This document shows positions 9,041 to 17,912 of a stretch of 64,000 bases of DNA, in pieces. Source of the DNA: Lachnospiraceae bacterium (lineage in GTDB: Bacteria > Bacillota > Clostridia > Lachnospirales > Lachnospiraceae). The stretch covers positions 62,001-126,000 of the forward strand of contig JAJQCZ010000010.1 in assembly GCA_021202465.1 (NCBI GenBank), in the 5' to 3' direction. A program made the translations under genes and the position numbers. Under the pieces are notes generated by a model, which searched no databases, was not told the DNA's origin, and saw only the letters and a list, made by a program, of their open reading frames with translations. Positions within the stretch are counted from its first letter, which is position 1. Each line of letters opens with the position of its first letter.

Positions 9041-10286
9041 GCTTCTCATCCTCCTTCTGCGCCCGCTTGCGCAGCACGTCATACTCCCGCAGGGAAATCC
9101 CCAGATCCGGATAAATCTTCTGCGCCGGATGGGGCGCGCTCTCCAAAGCGTGTCCTTCCTCATCCGTCAGGCTCCGCACCGTCACGGGCAGATTACTCCC
9201 GTCCGGCCGCATCAGCTCCAGCTCTTCTCCGAGAGAAAACTTATTTTTCTGACGCAGGAAAGGACGCCCCTCCTCCGTCTCGATCGTCCCCAGATAGATA
9301 TAATCTCTGCAATACGTCGAATCCTCATAGGTCTGCGCCTCGGCACCGGGCCTGCCAAAAAAGAATCCGGTGGTAAAACGGCGGGTCGTGCACTTCCGCA
9401 CCTCTTCCTGATACCAGGGCAGTCTCCGATAGTATTTCTCCGGATCCTCAAAATAATCATCGATCGCCTGGCGATACGCCCGGGTCACCGTTGCGACATA
9501 AAGGGCGGTCTTCATCCGCCCCTCGATCTTCCAGCTGTCGAGCCTGGCATCCGCCAGCTCCGGCACATGCTCAATCATACACAGATCCCGTGAATTATAG
9601 AGGTAAGTCCCCCGCTCATCTTCAAAGACCGGCATATATTCGCCGGGGCGGGTCTCCTCCACCAGATGATATTTCCAGCGGCAGGGATGCGTACAGGCTC
9701 CCCGGTTCGCGTCCCGGCCGGTCAGGGCATTACTGAGCAGACACCGTCCGGAGTAAGAGACACACATGGCTCCGTGCACGAAGGTCTCGATCTCCATCTC
9801 CTCCGGGATGCTGGCGCGGATCTCCCGCAGCTCGGTCAGAGACAGCTCTCTGGCGGAAACCAGCCGCTTCACGCCCAGCTTATGCCAGAACAGCCAGTCG
9901 CCGTAATTGGTGTTGTTGGCCTGCGTGCTGATGTGAACAGGAATCTCCGGGCACACCTCCTGCGCCATGGAGAACAGACCCGGATCTGAGAGAATCAGCG
10001 CATCCGGCTGTATATTTTTTAATAATAGAAAGAACTTCAGCGCCGGCCGCAGATCCGCATTATGCGCGAAAATATTCGCCGCCACATAGACCTTTGCCCC
10101 ATGTGCATGCGCGAAGGCCACTCCTTCCCGAATCTCCGGCATGGAAAAATTCTTCGCACCGGCCCGCAGACTTAAGGTTTCTCCGCTGAGATAGACCGCA
10201 TCCGCCCCGTATACGACGGCTGTCTTCAGAATCTCCAGATTTCCTGCCGGCATCAGAAGCTCCGGCTTCTTTCTCTTCCCGTCCAT
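9027..10286 (-). CDS. trhP: U32-family protein, probable tRNA uridine 5-hydroxylation factor (TrhP/YrrO type)
   Basis: Annotated by family as peptidase U32; members of the YrrO/TrhP branch make 5-hydroxyuridine at tRNA wobble position 34 using prephenate. The sequence shows the N-terminal LLMPAGNLEILKTAVVYGADAVY barrel start (written in parts: L-L-M-P-A-G then Y-G-A-D-A-V-Y) and the cysteine cluster H-G-A-M-C...S-G-R-C...G-A-C...P-C expected to hold an iron-sulfur cluster. Length of 419 fits. Position downstream of ruvX, DUF1292 and an MltG-like gene matches the yrrK-yrrO region of Bacillus, which favours the tRNA role over proteolysis. ATG with GGAGGAG ribosome site, 1 nt after the upstream stop. 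Confidence 0.85.
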   Translation of the reverse strand: MDGKRKKPELLMPAGNLEILKTAVVYGADAVYLSGETLSLRAGAKNFSMPEIREGVAFAHAHGAKVYVAANIFAHNADLRPALKFFLLLKNIQPDALILSDPGLFSMAQEVCPEIPVHISTQANNTNYGDWLFWHKLGVKRLVSARELSLTELREIRASIPEEMEIETFVHGAMCVSYSGRCLLSNALTGRDANRGACTHPCRWKYHLVEETRPGEYMPVFEDERGTYLYNSRDLCMIEHVPELADARLDSWKIEGRMKTALYVATVTRAYRQAIDDYFEDPEKYYRRLPWYQEEVRKCTTRRFTTGFFFGRPGAEAQTYEDSTYCRDYIYLGTIETEEGRPFLRQKNKFSLGEELELMRPDGSNLPVTVRSLTDEEGHALESAPHPAQKIYPDLGISLREYDVLRKRAQKEDEKHEHS

Positions 10287-10287
10287 G

Positions 10288-10755
10288 TCAGACTCCTCCG
10301 GAGGTCTCCGCCTCCCGGCTGCTCTCTGATTCCGAAGAATCCTCCGGCAGGAAGCTGCTGTCAGCTTCCTCAGTCTCCGGCTCCTCAGACATCAGCTCCA
10401 CCATCTCCGTGACCGTCTGTGAAGTATTGAGAACATAGCTTCCCGGATAGATCTCGTAACCGTAGACCCTGCACTGAATCGTGAAGACCAGACTGTCCCG
10501 GATCAGTCCCTTACTCTCAAGAAGCTTTCCCACCTGGCGATCCGACATTCCCTCGGTGACCGTCACCACTACGTCCGTCCCCGGTGAGGCCTCCATGGCC
10601 TCAGAGGTGAACACAGAATAGCCGAAAGAATAGGCAGCCTGCGCCGACTTCACCAGTACCACGATCAGCAGTACAACGACCGCAACACGCAGGATCGCGC
10701 GCGCCGCCAGCAGGGCTGTCCGTCCGCCGTTTTTCTTTTTCTTTTTCTGTGCCAT
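10288..10755 (-). CDS. Short membrane protein resembling the N-terminal part of MltG
   Basis: Product of 155 residues: a lysine-rich cytosolic tail (1-13), one membrane helix (about 17-40), then an extracytoplasmic segment with V-T-V-T-E-G-M-S-D-R-Q-V-G-K-L-L and Y-P-G-S-Y-V-L, which resembles the LysM-like entry domain of the endolytic transglycosylase MltG. It then ends in a Ser/Glu-rich tail. The catalytic YceG domain of about 200 residues is absent. It occupies the place where Bacillus carries mltG (yrrL), between RNase J and the U32 gene. No leftover catalytic sequence is visible downstream, so this is a real short form rather than a frameshift. Confidence 0.75.
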   Translation of the reverse strand: MAQKKKKKNGGRTALLAARAILRVAVVVLLIVVLVKSAQAAYSFGYSVFTSEAMEASPGTDVVVTVTEGMSDRQVGKLLESKGLIRDSLVFTIQCRVYGYEIYPGSYVLNTSQTVTEMVELMSEEPETEEADSSFLPEDSSESESSREAETSGGV

Positions 10756-10813
10756 AGCTTTTCCTCCCGGGGAATTTTATCGTGAGAATTCTCTGCCACC
10801 TGTCCGGGGCTGC

Positions 10814-12547
10814 TTATGCCTCCATGATGATCGGCAGGATGACCGGGCTTCTCTTCATACGTTTCCACAGATAATCATTGAGGTCGTCCCGGATCATGTT
10901 TTTGATCTTACCCCAGTCCGTGATACGGCGATCCTGGCATTCCATGACCGTTCCCATGACCAGCTCCTTCATCTCCGCCATCAGTTCCTCATTCTCCCGG
11001 ACATATACAAAGCCCCTGGTCACGATGTCCGGTCCGGCCAGCAGCTGATTGCTGCCGCGCTCCAGGACAATAACCGCGATGACGATGCCGTGCTGCGCCA
11101 GCGTCTGACGGTCCCGCAGAACGATATTTCCCACATCGCCCACGCCCAGACCGTCAACCATGACACTCCCCACGGGAACCTGCCCGCAAATCGCCGCGCT
11201 GTCCTCGTCCAGCTCCAGCACATCACCCGAATGCATCACGAAGATACGCCGGCTGTCGATGCCCAGATCCTGGATCAGATGCGCATGCGCCTGCAAATGA
11301 CGGTATTCCCCGTGCACCGGAATCGCGTATTTCGGCTTCACCAGGGCGTACATCAGCTTGATCTCCTCCTGACAGGCGTGTCCCGACACGTGGGTATCCT
11401 GGAAGATCACGTTCGCCCCCAGAAGAGACAGATCGTTGATGACCCGGGCCACGGCCTTCTCATTGCCGGGAATGGGATGTGAGCTCATGATAATCGTATC
11501 ACCGGGGCAAATAGTCACCTTCCGGTGAATGCTGGCCGCCATCCGCGACAGCGCCGCCATAGACTCTCCCTGACTGCCCGTCGTAATGAGCACCGTCTGC
11601 TCCTTGGGATAATTCTTCAGTTCTTCAATGCTGATCAGACAGCCGTCCGGAATCTGGATATAGCCCAGCTCCATGGCGGCGCCGATGATATTCACCATGC
11701 TCCGGCCGTCCACCACGACCTTGCGGCCGTATTTGCAGGCACAGTTGATGATCTGCTGCACCCGGTCCACGTTGGAGGCAAACGTCGCCACGATGATCCG
11801 GCTGTTCTGATTCTCTGCGAAAATGTTGTCGAAGGTCTTCCCCACCGTCCTCTCGGACATGGTAAAGCCCTCCCGGAAAATATTCGTGCTCTCGCAGAGC
11901 AGAGCCAGTACGCCCTTCTTTCCCAGCTCAGCAAAGCGGGAGAGATCGGCCGGCGCGCCGAAGACCGGCGTATGATCGATCTTAAAGTCGCCGGTATGGA
12001 CGACGGTTCCCACCGGCGTGAAGATCGCCAGCGAAGCCGCGTCCACGATGCTGTGATTGATGCGGATGTATTCCACCCGGAAATCCCCCACGCTGATCGA
12101 CTGTCCGTATTTGACGATCTTGCGCTTCACTCCCCTGGGGACGGGATGCTCGGTCAGCTTGCCTTCGATGATCGCCATGGTCAGCTTCGTCCCGTACACG
12201 GGCACCGGAATCTTCTGCAGCACATAGGGAAGTGCGCCGATATGATCCTCGTGGCCGTGGGTGATGAAGAATCCCTTCACCTTGTCCAGGTTCTGCTCCA
12301 GATACGTCACATCGGGAATCACCAAGTCGATGCCCAGCATGTCGTCTCCGGGAAATGCCAGCCCGCAGTCCACGACGATGATACTGTCCTCATACTCGAA
12401 AGCGGTCATATTCAATCCGATCTGCTCCAGCCCGCCCAGAGGAATGATCTTCAGTTTGCTCTTCTTTTCGCCGGGATATTCCCATCCCTGCACAGCGATC
12501 TCATTATTCTTCTTTTTCCTGTTCTGTGTGTTTTCCGTTCTAGCCAA
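10814..12547 (-). CDS. rnj: Ribonuclease J
   Basis: Metallo-beta-lactamase/beta-CASP ribonuclease with 5'-exonuclease and endonuclease activity in mRNA decay and rRNA maturation. The metal site HGHEDH is near residues 100-105, followed by beta-CASP segments (S-S-H-P-I-P-G-N-E and H-V-S-G-H) and the C-terminal domain. The 577 residues include a basic N-terminal extension of about 30 residues before the conserved L-G-G-L-E-Q-I-G motif. Start is TTG at 12547 with AGGAGG 7 nt upstream; no better ATG exists. One of two J-type paralogues usually found in Firmicutes; which one cannot be decided. Confidence 0.95.
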   Translation of the reverse strand: MARTENTQNRKKKNNEIAVQGWEYPGEKKSKLKIIPLGGLEQIGLNMTAFEYEDSIIVVDCGLAFPGDDMLGIDLVIPDVTYLEQNLDKVKGFFITHGHEDHIGALPYVLQKIPVPVYGTKLTMAIIEGKLTEHPVPRGVKRKIVKYGQSISVGDFRVEYIRINHSIVDAASLAIFTPVGTVVHTGDFKIDHTPVFGAPADLSRFAELGKKGVLALLCESTNIFREGFTMSERTVGKTFDNIFAENQNSRIIVATFASNVDRVQQIINCACKYGRKVVVDGRSMVNIIGAAMELGYIQIPDGCLISIEELKNYPKEQTVLITTGSQGESMAALSRMAASIHRKVTICPGDTIIMSSHPIPGNEKAVARVINDLSLLGANVIFQDTHVSGHACQEEIKLMYALVKPKYAIPVHGEYRHLQAHAHLIQDLGIDSRRIFVMHSGDVLELDEDSAAICGQVPVGSVMVDGLGVGDVGNIVLRDRQTLAQHGIVIAVIVLERGSNQLLAGPDIVTRGFVYVRENEELMAEMKELVMGTVMECQDRRITDWGKIKNMIRDDLNDYLWKRMKRSPVILPIIMEA

Positions 12548-12605
12548 AAATAATCCTCCTGAAAATTTTACATAGTAAACTATCCTGACACAGCAGGGCT
12601 CATAT

Positions 12606-12635
12606 CGGGAGACCCTCTCTCCCGTTTTCTTTCTT
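12606..12635 (+). other. Stem-loop with T-rich flank between DUF1292 and RNase J genes
   Basis: Arms 12606-12612 and 12618-12624 pair over 7 bp around a 5-nt loop, with a T-rich tract after the second arm on the plus strand. No plus-strand gene ends here. On the minus strand the tract precedes the stem, so it would act as an mRNA hairpin in the leader of RNase J rather than as a terminator. Confidence 0.35.
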
Positions 12636-12667
12636 ACACAGCTCCCCCGCAGGAAGCAGGCGTTTCA

Positions 12668-12925
12668 TCAGAACTCGAAATCCACGTCGTCCATCAGCTC
12701 CGCGAAGACCGAGAGCAGGTAGTCGAGCATCTTCTCGTCTTCCACCATCTCGTACACGGCCTCCTCCGCATCCGGTTCAGAGCGATCCGCCAGGATATAG
12801 CAGTCTCCGTCCCCGGTGGGCACGTCAGCTGCCAGAATATAGTCCACACCCGCCAGACGGGTGCTCTCCATGATATAGAGGTTCAGCTTCTCGCCGACCT
12901 CCCCCTCAAAGGTGATTTTCTCCAT
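12668..12925 (-). CDS. DUF1292 family protein (YrzB type)
   Basis: Small acidic protein of 85 residues with the family's ILADVP-like core and D/E-rich C-terminus ending D-D-V-D-F-E-F. Function unknown. The gene overlaps the ruvX stop by 20 nt, which reproduces the ireB-ruvX-yrzB order conserved across Firmicutes. ATG follows AAGGAGG with 7-nt spacing. Confidence 0.9.
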   Translation of the reverse strand: MEKITFEGEVGEKLNLYIMESTRLAGVDYILAADVPTGDGDCYILADRSEPDAEEAVYEMVEDEKMLDYLLSVFAELMDDVDFEF

Positions 12926-13349
12926 TTTCTGCCTCCTTATTCTCCAGAAATCCCTGCAGAATCAGAGACGCAGCAATCTGGTCGATGACTTCCTTGCGGT
13001 TCTCCCGCCGCACGCCGAACTCCATCAGGACGCGCTCCGCCGCCACCGTCGTGAGTCGTTCATCCCACAGGATGACAGGAAGACCCGTCCGCCGTTCCAA
13101 CATATCCCGGAAGGCCAGGGTCTTCTCTCCCCGCTCTCCGACCGTATGATTCATATTGCGCGGAAATCCCAGAACGATCTGTTCCACCTGGTATTCATGA
13201 ACCAGCTCCCCGATCCGGGCCAGCGTCCGGCGCAGCTTATTTTCTTCTTTGCGCCGGATTGTTTCCAGCGGCTGGGCGGTCAGCCCCAGAGGGTCGCTCA
13301 GCGCCACCCCGACTGTCTTCGAACCGTAGTCCAGTCCCAATATACGCAA
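12906..13349 (-). CDS. ruvX: Putative pre-16S rRNA nuclease / Holliday junction resolvase-like RuvX (YqgF)
   Basis: RNase H-fold nuclease of 147 residues, implicated in 16S rRNA 5' maturation. The start segment [16 protein letters not shown] carries the first catalytic Asp; the L-G-F-P-R-N-M-N and D-E-R-L-T-T segments are also typical. Start is TTG at 13349 after a GGTAGGGAA stretch. The gene begins 8 nt after the ireB stop and overlaps DUF1292, so the three are one unit. Confidence 0.93.
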   Translation of the reverse strand: MRILGLDYGSKTVGVALSDPLGLTAQPLETIRRKEENKLRRTLARIGELVHEYQVEQIVLGFPRNMNHTVGERGEKTLAFRDMLERRTGLPVILWDERLTTVAAERVLMEFGVRRENRKEVIDQIAASLILQGFLENKEAENGENHL

Positions 13350-13357
13350 ACCGTTCC

Positions 13358-13618
13358 CTACCTTCCCTTCATGTTGCGGATGTAGACACGGATCAGCTCT
13401 TCCACGATCTCGTCACGCTCCACCTTGGAGATCAGGCTCCGGGCGCCACGGTAATTGGTAATATAGGTAGGGTCTCCGGACATGATATATCCTACGATCT
13501 GATTCACCGGATTGTACCCTTTCTCCGTCAGCGCTCCATATACACGTTCCAGAACCTCGCTGACCTTGGGATTGTTGTCCTGCGCCGCGTAACTCTGTGT
13601 TCTCTGTAAATCTGCCAT
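13358..13618 (-). CDS. ireB: IreB family regulatory phosphoprotein (UPF0297)
   Basis: Small protein of 86 residues; in Enterococcus IreB is a substrate of the PASTA kinase IreK and affects cephalosporin tolerance. The core [12 protein letters not shown] and D-P-T-Y-I-T-N segments match the family. The frame is open upstream for another 51 codons, but the ATG at 13618 is preferred: it follows AAGGACAGGA and gives the usual family length. It is the first gene of the ireB-ruvX-DUF1292 set. The usual alaS neighbour is absent; mtaB lies upstream. Confidence 0.93.
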   Translation of the reverse strand: MADLQRTQSYAAQDNNPKVSEVLERVYGALTEKGYNPVNQIVGYIMSGDPTYITNYRGARSLISKVERDEIVEELIRVYIRNMKGR

Positions 13619-13795
13619 GTTCCTGTCCTTATGAGAATAGTCCATACCGTCTTCGCGGGGCTTTCCGTTCACAAGAGCCCGCTGTCCCGACAGCTGTGTC
13701 CTAGCCGGCCGCCCGGGAAGGCGGCAAGCCATATTCTTTGTTATTGTAATACAGAATTGAAAAAGGCGCAAGCCCCCTGCAGCGCCCGCCGCCTG

Positions 13796-15091
13796 TCAGG
13801 CCAGATTTTCCTCCGTCAATGTCACTGTCACCGTCTCTCCCGCCGCATGTTCCGCTGCCGGCACCCGCACCCGGACATATTCCCGGGTATAGCCGGTCAG
13901 GAAAGTCTCGCCGTTTCGTTCCTCCGTCTCCTCCAGAAGGACCTCCGCCTCCTGTCCGAGATAATACGCACGGAACTGCCGGGCGTGCTCCTCCGTCATG
14001 TCCAAGAGGATCCGGCTGCGCTCCGTCTTCACCGGTTCCGGCACCTGATCCGGCATCCGGTCCGCCCGGGTGCCCTTCCGCCGGTAATATTTGAAGACAT
14101 GTGTCTCGTAGAAGGCGACCTTCTCCAGGAAATCCCGGGTCTGCCGGAATTCCTCCTCCGTCTCCCCGGGAAATCCGACGATCACATCCGTGGTCAGGGC
14201 CGGATGAGCAAAATAACGCCGCAGGAGCACACATTTCTCATAGTATTCCTCCGGCGTGTATTTCCGGTTCATGCGCGCCAGCGTCGCCGCGCAGCCGCTC
14301 TGCAGCGACAGATGAAAATGCGGACAGATCTTCGGACAGGAGGCTAGCGCCTGCACAAAATCTTCGGTGATGATCCGCGGCTCCAGAGAGCCCAGGCGGA
14401 TACGCCGGATCCCGGTAATCTCCGCCAGCCTCAGAATCAGGCTGCGCAGCGCTTTTCCCTGCCCGTTCTCCGCTTCTCCGCTCTCCCCGGGGAAATCCAC
14501 CCCGTAGGAGCTCAGATGGATCCCGGTCAGAACCACTTCCTGAAATCCCTTTGCGGAAAGTCTCTGCGCCTCCGCCAGCACCTCCTCCGGTTTCCGGCTC
14601 CGCACACGCCCCCGCACGTAGGGGATCAGGCAATAGCTGCAGAATTGATTGCAGCCGTCCTGAATCTTCAGGAAAGCCCGGGTATGTCCGGGACTGTCTG
14701 AAAGAGCCAGCGATTCATATTCACGGGGCGCCTTCAGGTCAAGCAGGGAGCTGGTGCGCGCCGCGATCAGCTCAGCCAGCCGCCCCTTCTGGTCATTTCC
14801 CACGATCAGGTCGGCGCCGCCGGGCGCTGTCGCTCCCTGCGGATCCGCCTGGACATAGCAGCCCACAGCCACCACCAGGGCGTCCGGATTGCGCCGCTTC
14901 GCCCGGTGGATCATCTGCCGTGACTTCCGGTCAGCAATGTTGGTCACCGTGCAGGTATTGATCACATAGACATCCGCCTCCTGCTCAAAGGGTACGATCT
15001 CATAGCCCTCCGCCTGCAGCTGCTGCAGCATCGCCTCCGTCTCATAGGCGTTGACCTTACACCCCAGATTGTGAAATGCAACTCTCGGCAT
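13796..15091 (-). CDS. mtaB: tRNA t6A37 methylthiotransferase MtaB
   Basis: Radical SAM enzyme that converts N6-threonylcarbamoyl-A37 to its 2-methylthio form in ANN-decoding tRNAs. The N-terminal UPF0004 domain begins V-A-F-H-N-L-G-C-K-V-N-A-Y-E-T-E. The radical SAM CxxxCxxC motif lies in C-N-Q-F-C-S-Y-C near residue 145, and a TRAM domain closes the 431-residue protein. ATG with GGGGGAAG upstream. It normally follows rsmE; here the desulfurase, thiI and HPr-like genes lie between them. Confidence 0.95.
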   Translation of the reverse strand: MPRVAFHNLGCKVNAYETEAMLQQLQAEGYEIVPFEQEADVYVINTCTVTNIADRKSRQMIHRAKRRNPDALVVAVGCYVQADPQGATAPGGADLIVGNDQKGRLAELIAARTSSLLDLKAPREYESLALSDSPGHTRAFLKIQDGCNQFCSYCLIPYVRGRVRSRKPEEVLAEAQRLSAKGFQEVVLTGIHLSSYGVDFPGESGEAENGQGKALRSLILRLAEITGIRRIRLGSLEPRIITEDFVQALASCPKICPHFHLSLQSGCAATLARMNRKYTPEEYYEKCVLLRRYFAHPALTTDVIVGFPGETEEEFRQTRDFLEKVAFYETHVFKYYRRKGTRADRMPDQVPEPVKTERSRILLDMTEEHARQFRAYYLGQEAEVLLEETEERNGETFLTGYTREYVRVRVPAAEHAAGETVTVTLTEENLA

Positions 15092-15203
15092 TCTGCTTCC
15101 CCCTGCTTTACACGGATTCTACCCGCTTTATATCTGACCTTTTCTCCCTCTGCAGACAGGGAGAGGCGCCCGTGATTTTTTTCGTTTTCTTCCGATATTC
15201 CGC

Positions 15204-15232
15204 TTGACTTTTGTCTGCGGGAACCTTAGTAT
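15204..15232 (+). promoter_or_regulatory. Sigma-A type promoter of the HPr-like gene
   Basis: TTGACT at 15204-15209 and TAGTAT at 15227-15232 with 17-nt spacing, about 60 nt before the HPr-like start. Confidence 0.7.
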
Positions 15233-15294
15233 ATTTAGTGGTACGGAACACATTTTCGCAGCCGGAATATTGAAGAAAAGAGGATATCATCACT

Positions 15295-15528
15295 ATGACA
15301 ACCGTTCAGATCAGCCTTAACTCCATTGATAAAGTGAAGAACTTCGTGAATGACATCACCCGTTTTGACAGTGATTTTGATCTGGTCTCTGGCCGCTATG
15401 TTATCGACGCCAAGTCCATCATGGGCATCTTCAGCCTCGACCTGTCCAAGCCCATCAACCTGAGCATTCACTCTGACTCCGAGCTCCAGCAGATTCTGGA
15501 GACCCTGAAGCCGTACATCATCGACTGA
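15295..15528 (+). CDS. HPr-family protein without the catalytic histidine
   Basis: HPr-fold protein of 77 residues. The segment D-A-K-S-I-M-G-I-F-S-L around residues 38-48 matches the regulatory Ser46 region of HPr (here Ser41), but the GxHARPA stretch carrying phosphorylatable His15 is replaced by S-I-D-K-V-K-N-F-V. It therefore cannot relay phosphate in the sugar phosphotransferase system and could only act, like Crh, through serine phosphorylation. That role is inferred. It has its own promoter and terminator, and no PTS genes are nearby. Its ATG follows an AAGAAAAGAGGA stretch. Confidence 0.85.
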   Translation: MTTVQISLNSIDKVKNFVNDITRFDSDFDLVSGRYVIDAKSIMGIFSLDLSKPINLSIHSDSELQQILETLKPYIID

Positions 15529-15535
15529 TCAGATT

Positions 15536-15565
15536 CCCCGCCGGAAGGCGGGGCTTTTCTTTTTA
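15536..15565 (+). terminator. Rho-independent terminator after the HPr-like gene
   Basis: Seven-bp GC stem, arms 15536-15542 and 15547-15553, GGAA loop, followed by CTTTTCTTTTT. It ends at the thiI stop. Confidence 0.9.
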
Positions 15566-16744
15566 TTCGATTTCAATCGTCTCGGCGGCAGTCAGGGCTT
15601 CTTCCACTTTCGCGTCGATCTCTTCCGCCAGCTTCTGCTCCGAGCGCACGATCACCTTCAGCAGCGGTTTTGTCACGGGATGCTTTGCGACAAAGATTGT
15701 ACAGCAGTCCTCGTAGGGCTGAATCGAAGTCTCATAGGTTCCGATCCGCTCGGAGACATCGACGATCTCCTGTTTATCAAAGGCAATGACCGGCCGGATC
15801 ACCGGCAGGCTGCAGACCTCGTTGGTCACAGCCAGGCTCTGTATGGTCTGAGAAGCCACCTGACCGATGCTCTCTCCGGTCACCAGCGCCAGGCAGTGGT
15901 TTTCCTGCGCCAGCCGTTCCGCGATGCGCATCATGTAGCGCCGCATGATGATCGTCAGCTCGTCATGCGGGCATTTCTCATAAATATACATCTGGATGTC
16001 CGTGAAATTCACCACATGAAGCCGGATCGGACCGGCATAGCGGGACACGATCCGCGCCAGATCCACCACCTTCTGCTTCGCCCGCTCGCTGGTGTAGGGC
16101 GGCGCATGAAAATACACGGCGTCCAGCTCAACGCCCCGTTTGGCAACCATATAGCCTGCCACCGGACTGTCGATCCCGCCGGAGAGCAGCAGCATGGCCC
16201 GCCCATTGGTTCCCAGAGGCATCCCTCCGGGTCCCGGGATCGCTTCGGTATAGATATTGATCTTTTCCCGAACCTCGACATTGACGAAAAAGTCCGGATG
16301 ATGGACATTGACCCGCATCTCCGGGAAAGCCGTCAGGATGGCCTCTCCCAGCCGGGCATTGATCTCCTCCGAATGAATCGGGTAGCTCTTTCTCGGACGC
16401 CGCGCCACCACCTTGAACGTGAGATGCTTGTCCGGATAACGTTCGTCCAGAAATGCCACCGTCTGGCGGCACAGATCCTCAAAACCGTTATCCTCGATCT
16501 GCAGCAGCGGGCAGATTCCCGCGATACCGAATACATGCTGCAGGGCATCGATCACTTCTTCAAAATCATAATCTGTCTTCGCGTCCACATAGATCCGCCC
16601 CGTCGTCTTCCAGACCTCAAAGGTTCCATCCACCTCGCGCAGCGTCCGGGCAATCTGAGCGACCAGCTTGTCCTCGAAGAGATAGCGGTTTTTCCCCTTG
16701 ACGCCGATCTCCGCGTATTTGATCAGAAATGACTGAAATCTCAT
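15563..16744 (-). CDS. thiI: tRNA 4-thiouridine synthase ThiI
   Basis: Adenylates U8 of tRNA and inserts sulfur supplied by a cysteine desulfurase. The N-terminal ferredoxin-like and THUMP regions are followed by the PP-loop L-L-L-S-G-G-I-D-S-P-V-A-G-Y near residue 185. At 393 residues it lacks the C-terminal rhodanese domain of the E. coli enzyme, the normal form in Firmicutes, where a dedicated NifS-like partner delivers sulfur. That partner is immediately upstream with a 3-nt gap. ATG follows GAGGAGG. Confidence 0.96.
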   Translation of the reverse strand: MRFQSFLIKYAEIGVKGKNRYLFEDKLVAQIARTLREVDGTFEVWKTTGRIYVDAKTDYDFEEVIDALQHVFGIAGICPLLQIEDNGFEDLCRQTVAFLDERYPDKHLTFKVVARRPRKSYPIHSEEINARLGEAILTAFPEMRVNVHHPDFFVNVEVREKINIYTEAIPGPGGMPLGTNGRAMLLLSGGIDSPVAGYMVAKRGVELDAVYFHAPPYTSERAKQKVVDLARIVSRYAGPIRLHVVNFTDIQMYIYEKCPHDELTIIMRRYMMRIAERLAQENHCLALVTGESIGQVASQTIQSLAVTNEVCSLPVIRPVIAFDKQEIVDVSERIGTYETSIQPYEDCCTIFVAKHPVTKPLLKVIVRSEQKLAEEIDAKVEEALTAAETIEIE

Positions 16745-16747
16745 CCT

Positions 16748-17908
16748 CTACCTCCTCGTAAACCTTCGCAGCTGCGGCAGCAATCCGCCCAGCACTGTCA
16801 GTGTCTCTTCAATCTCTTCCGGTGTCGTGAACGTACTGAGACTGAAACGAATCGTGGAATCCAGCAGCTTCTTATCCAGATGGATGGCGGTCAGCGTCTC
16901 GCTGGCATGACGGGGACCGTTCGAGGCACAGGCCGATCCCGCCGAGACATAGATACCCTCGGCTTCCAGCGCGTGCAGCAGCACCTCGCTGCGAATCCCG
17001 GCAAAGCTGGCACTCACGACCTGCGGCGCCGCCGCCCGGCCCTCCGGGCCATTGACCTGCACCTCCGGCAGCGCCTGCAGGCCCTCCACCAGCTGCTCAC
17101 GGCAGACATACATGTGCTCCGTCTTCTCTTCCATCTTCCGACAGGCGAGCTCCGCCGCCGTGCCCAGTCCCACGATACCCGGCATATTTTCCGTGCCGGA
17201 GCGCAGACCGCGCTCCTGTCCGCCGCCGAAGACGATCGGATGAATCTTCACCGTGTCCCGCACATAGAGAAATCCGCAGCCCTTGGGACCGTGAATCTTG
17301 TGCCCGCTGGCAGAGAGCAGATCGATGCCGCTGCGGCGCGGGCGGATCGGCAGCTTCCCGTAAGCCTGCACCGCATCCACATGAAACAGCGTCTGGGGAT
17401 TTTTTTTCTTAATGAGAGCACCGATCTCTCCGATCGGCTCAATCGTCCCGATCTCATTATTCACCATCATCACCGAGACCAGCGTCGTATCCGGCCGAAT
17501 TGCCGTTTCCAGTTCCTCCAGAGAGATCCGCCCGGTGCGATCTACATGCAGCCGGGTCACCTCATAGCCCTGGCTTTCCAGATAGTCCATGGTCCGGGAG
17601 ATCGAGGGATGCTCAATCGGCGTCGTGATCAGGTGCTTTCCGGCCCGATGATTGGCTGTGGCCGCACCGATCAGCGCCAGATTATTCGACTCCGTCCCGC
17701 CCGAGGTGAACACGATCTCCCGCGCCTCCGCCTTCAGGGTCGCAGCCACCTGTTCTCTGGCCCGCCGCATCCTCTGCTCTGCTTCTATCCCTTTCGAATG
17801 CATGGAGGAAGGGTTCCCGTACTCCTCATCCAGGATCTCCCTCATCACCTCCCGCACCTCAGGGAGAGGCTGTGTTGTCGCCGAATTGTCCAGATATATG
17901 TCTCTCAT
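16748..17908 (-). CDS. Cysteine desulfurase, NifS/IscS type, partner of ThiI
   Basis: PLP enzyme that converts cysteine to alanine and an enzyme persulfide. Visible: Y-L-D-N-S-A-T-T start, S-G-G-T-E-S-N-N, the PLP lysine in S-G-H-K-I-H-G-P-K-G, and the active cysteine in G-S-A-C-A-S-N. The ATG at 17908 (386 residues) has GGGGAG 9 nt upstream; an alternative start 30 nt earlier is poorly placed. Adjacent to thiI, so tRNA thiolation is the likely main role rather than general Fe-S assembly. Confidence 0.95.
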   Translation of the reverse strand: MRDIYLDNSATTQPLPEVREVMREILDEEYGNPSSMHSKGIEAEQRMRRAREQVAATLKAEAREIVFTSGGTESNNLALIGAATANHRAGKHLITTPIEHPSISRTMDYLESQGYEVTRLHVDRTGRISLEELETAIRPDTTLVSVMMVNNEIGTIEPIGEIGALIKKKNPQTLFHVDAVQAYGKLPIRPRRSGIDLLSASGHKIHGPKGCGFLYVRDTVKIHPIVFGGGQERGLRSGTENMPGIVGLGTAAELACRKMEEKTEHMYVCREQLVEGLQALPEVQVNGPEGRAAAPQVVSASFAGIRSEVLLHALEAEGIYVSAGSACASNGPRHASETLTAIHLDKKLLDSTIRFSLSTFTTPEEIEETLTVLGGLLPQLRRFTRR

Positions 17909-17912
17909 GTTC

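Noticed and set aside
9041..9163. N-terminal extension of the M16C protease
   Set aside because: Arg-rich translation of the U32 gene in another frame; the ATG at 9040 has the proper ribosome site.
7283..9376. Long plus-strand open frame opposite the M16C and U32 genes
   Set aside because: Pure shadow of GC-rich minus-strand genes: no ribosome site and no recognisable domain. The same holds for long opposite-strand frames over dnaK, dnaJ, fbp, murD and the cysteine desulfurase.
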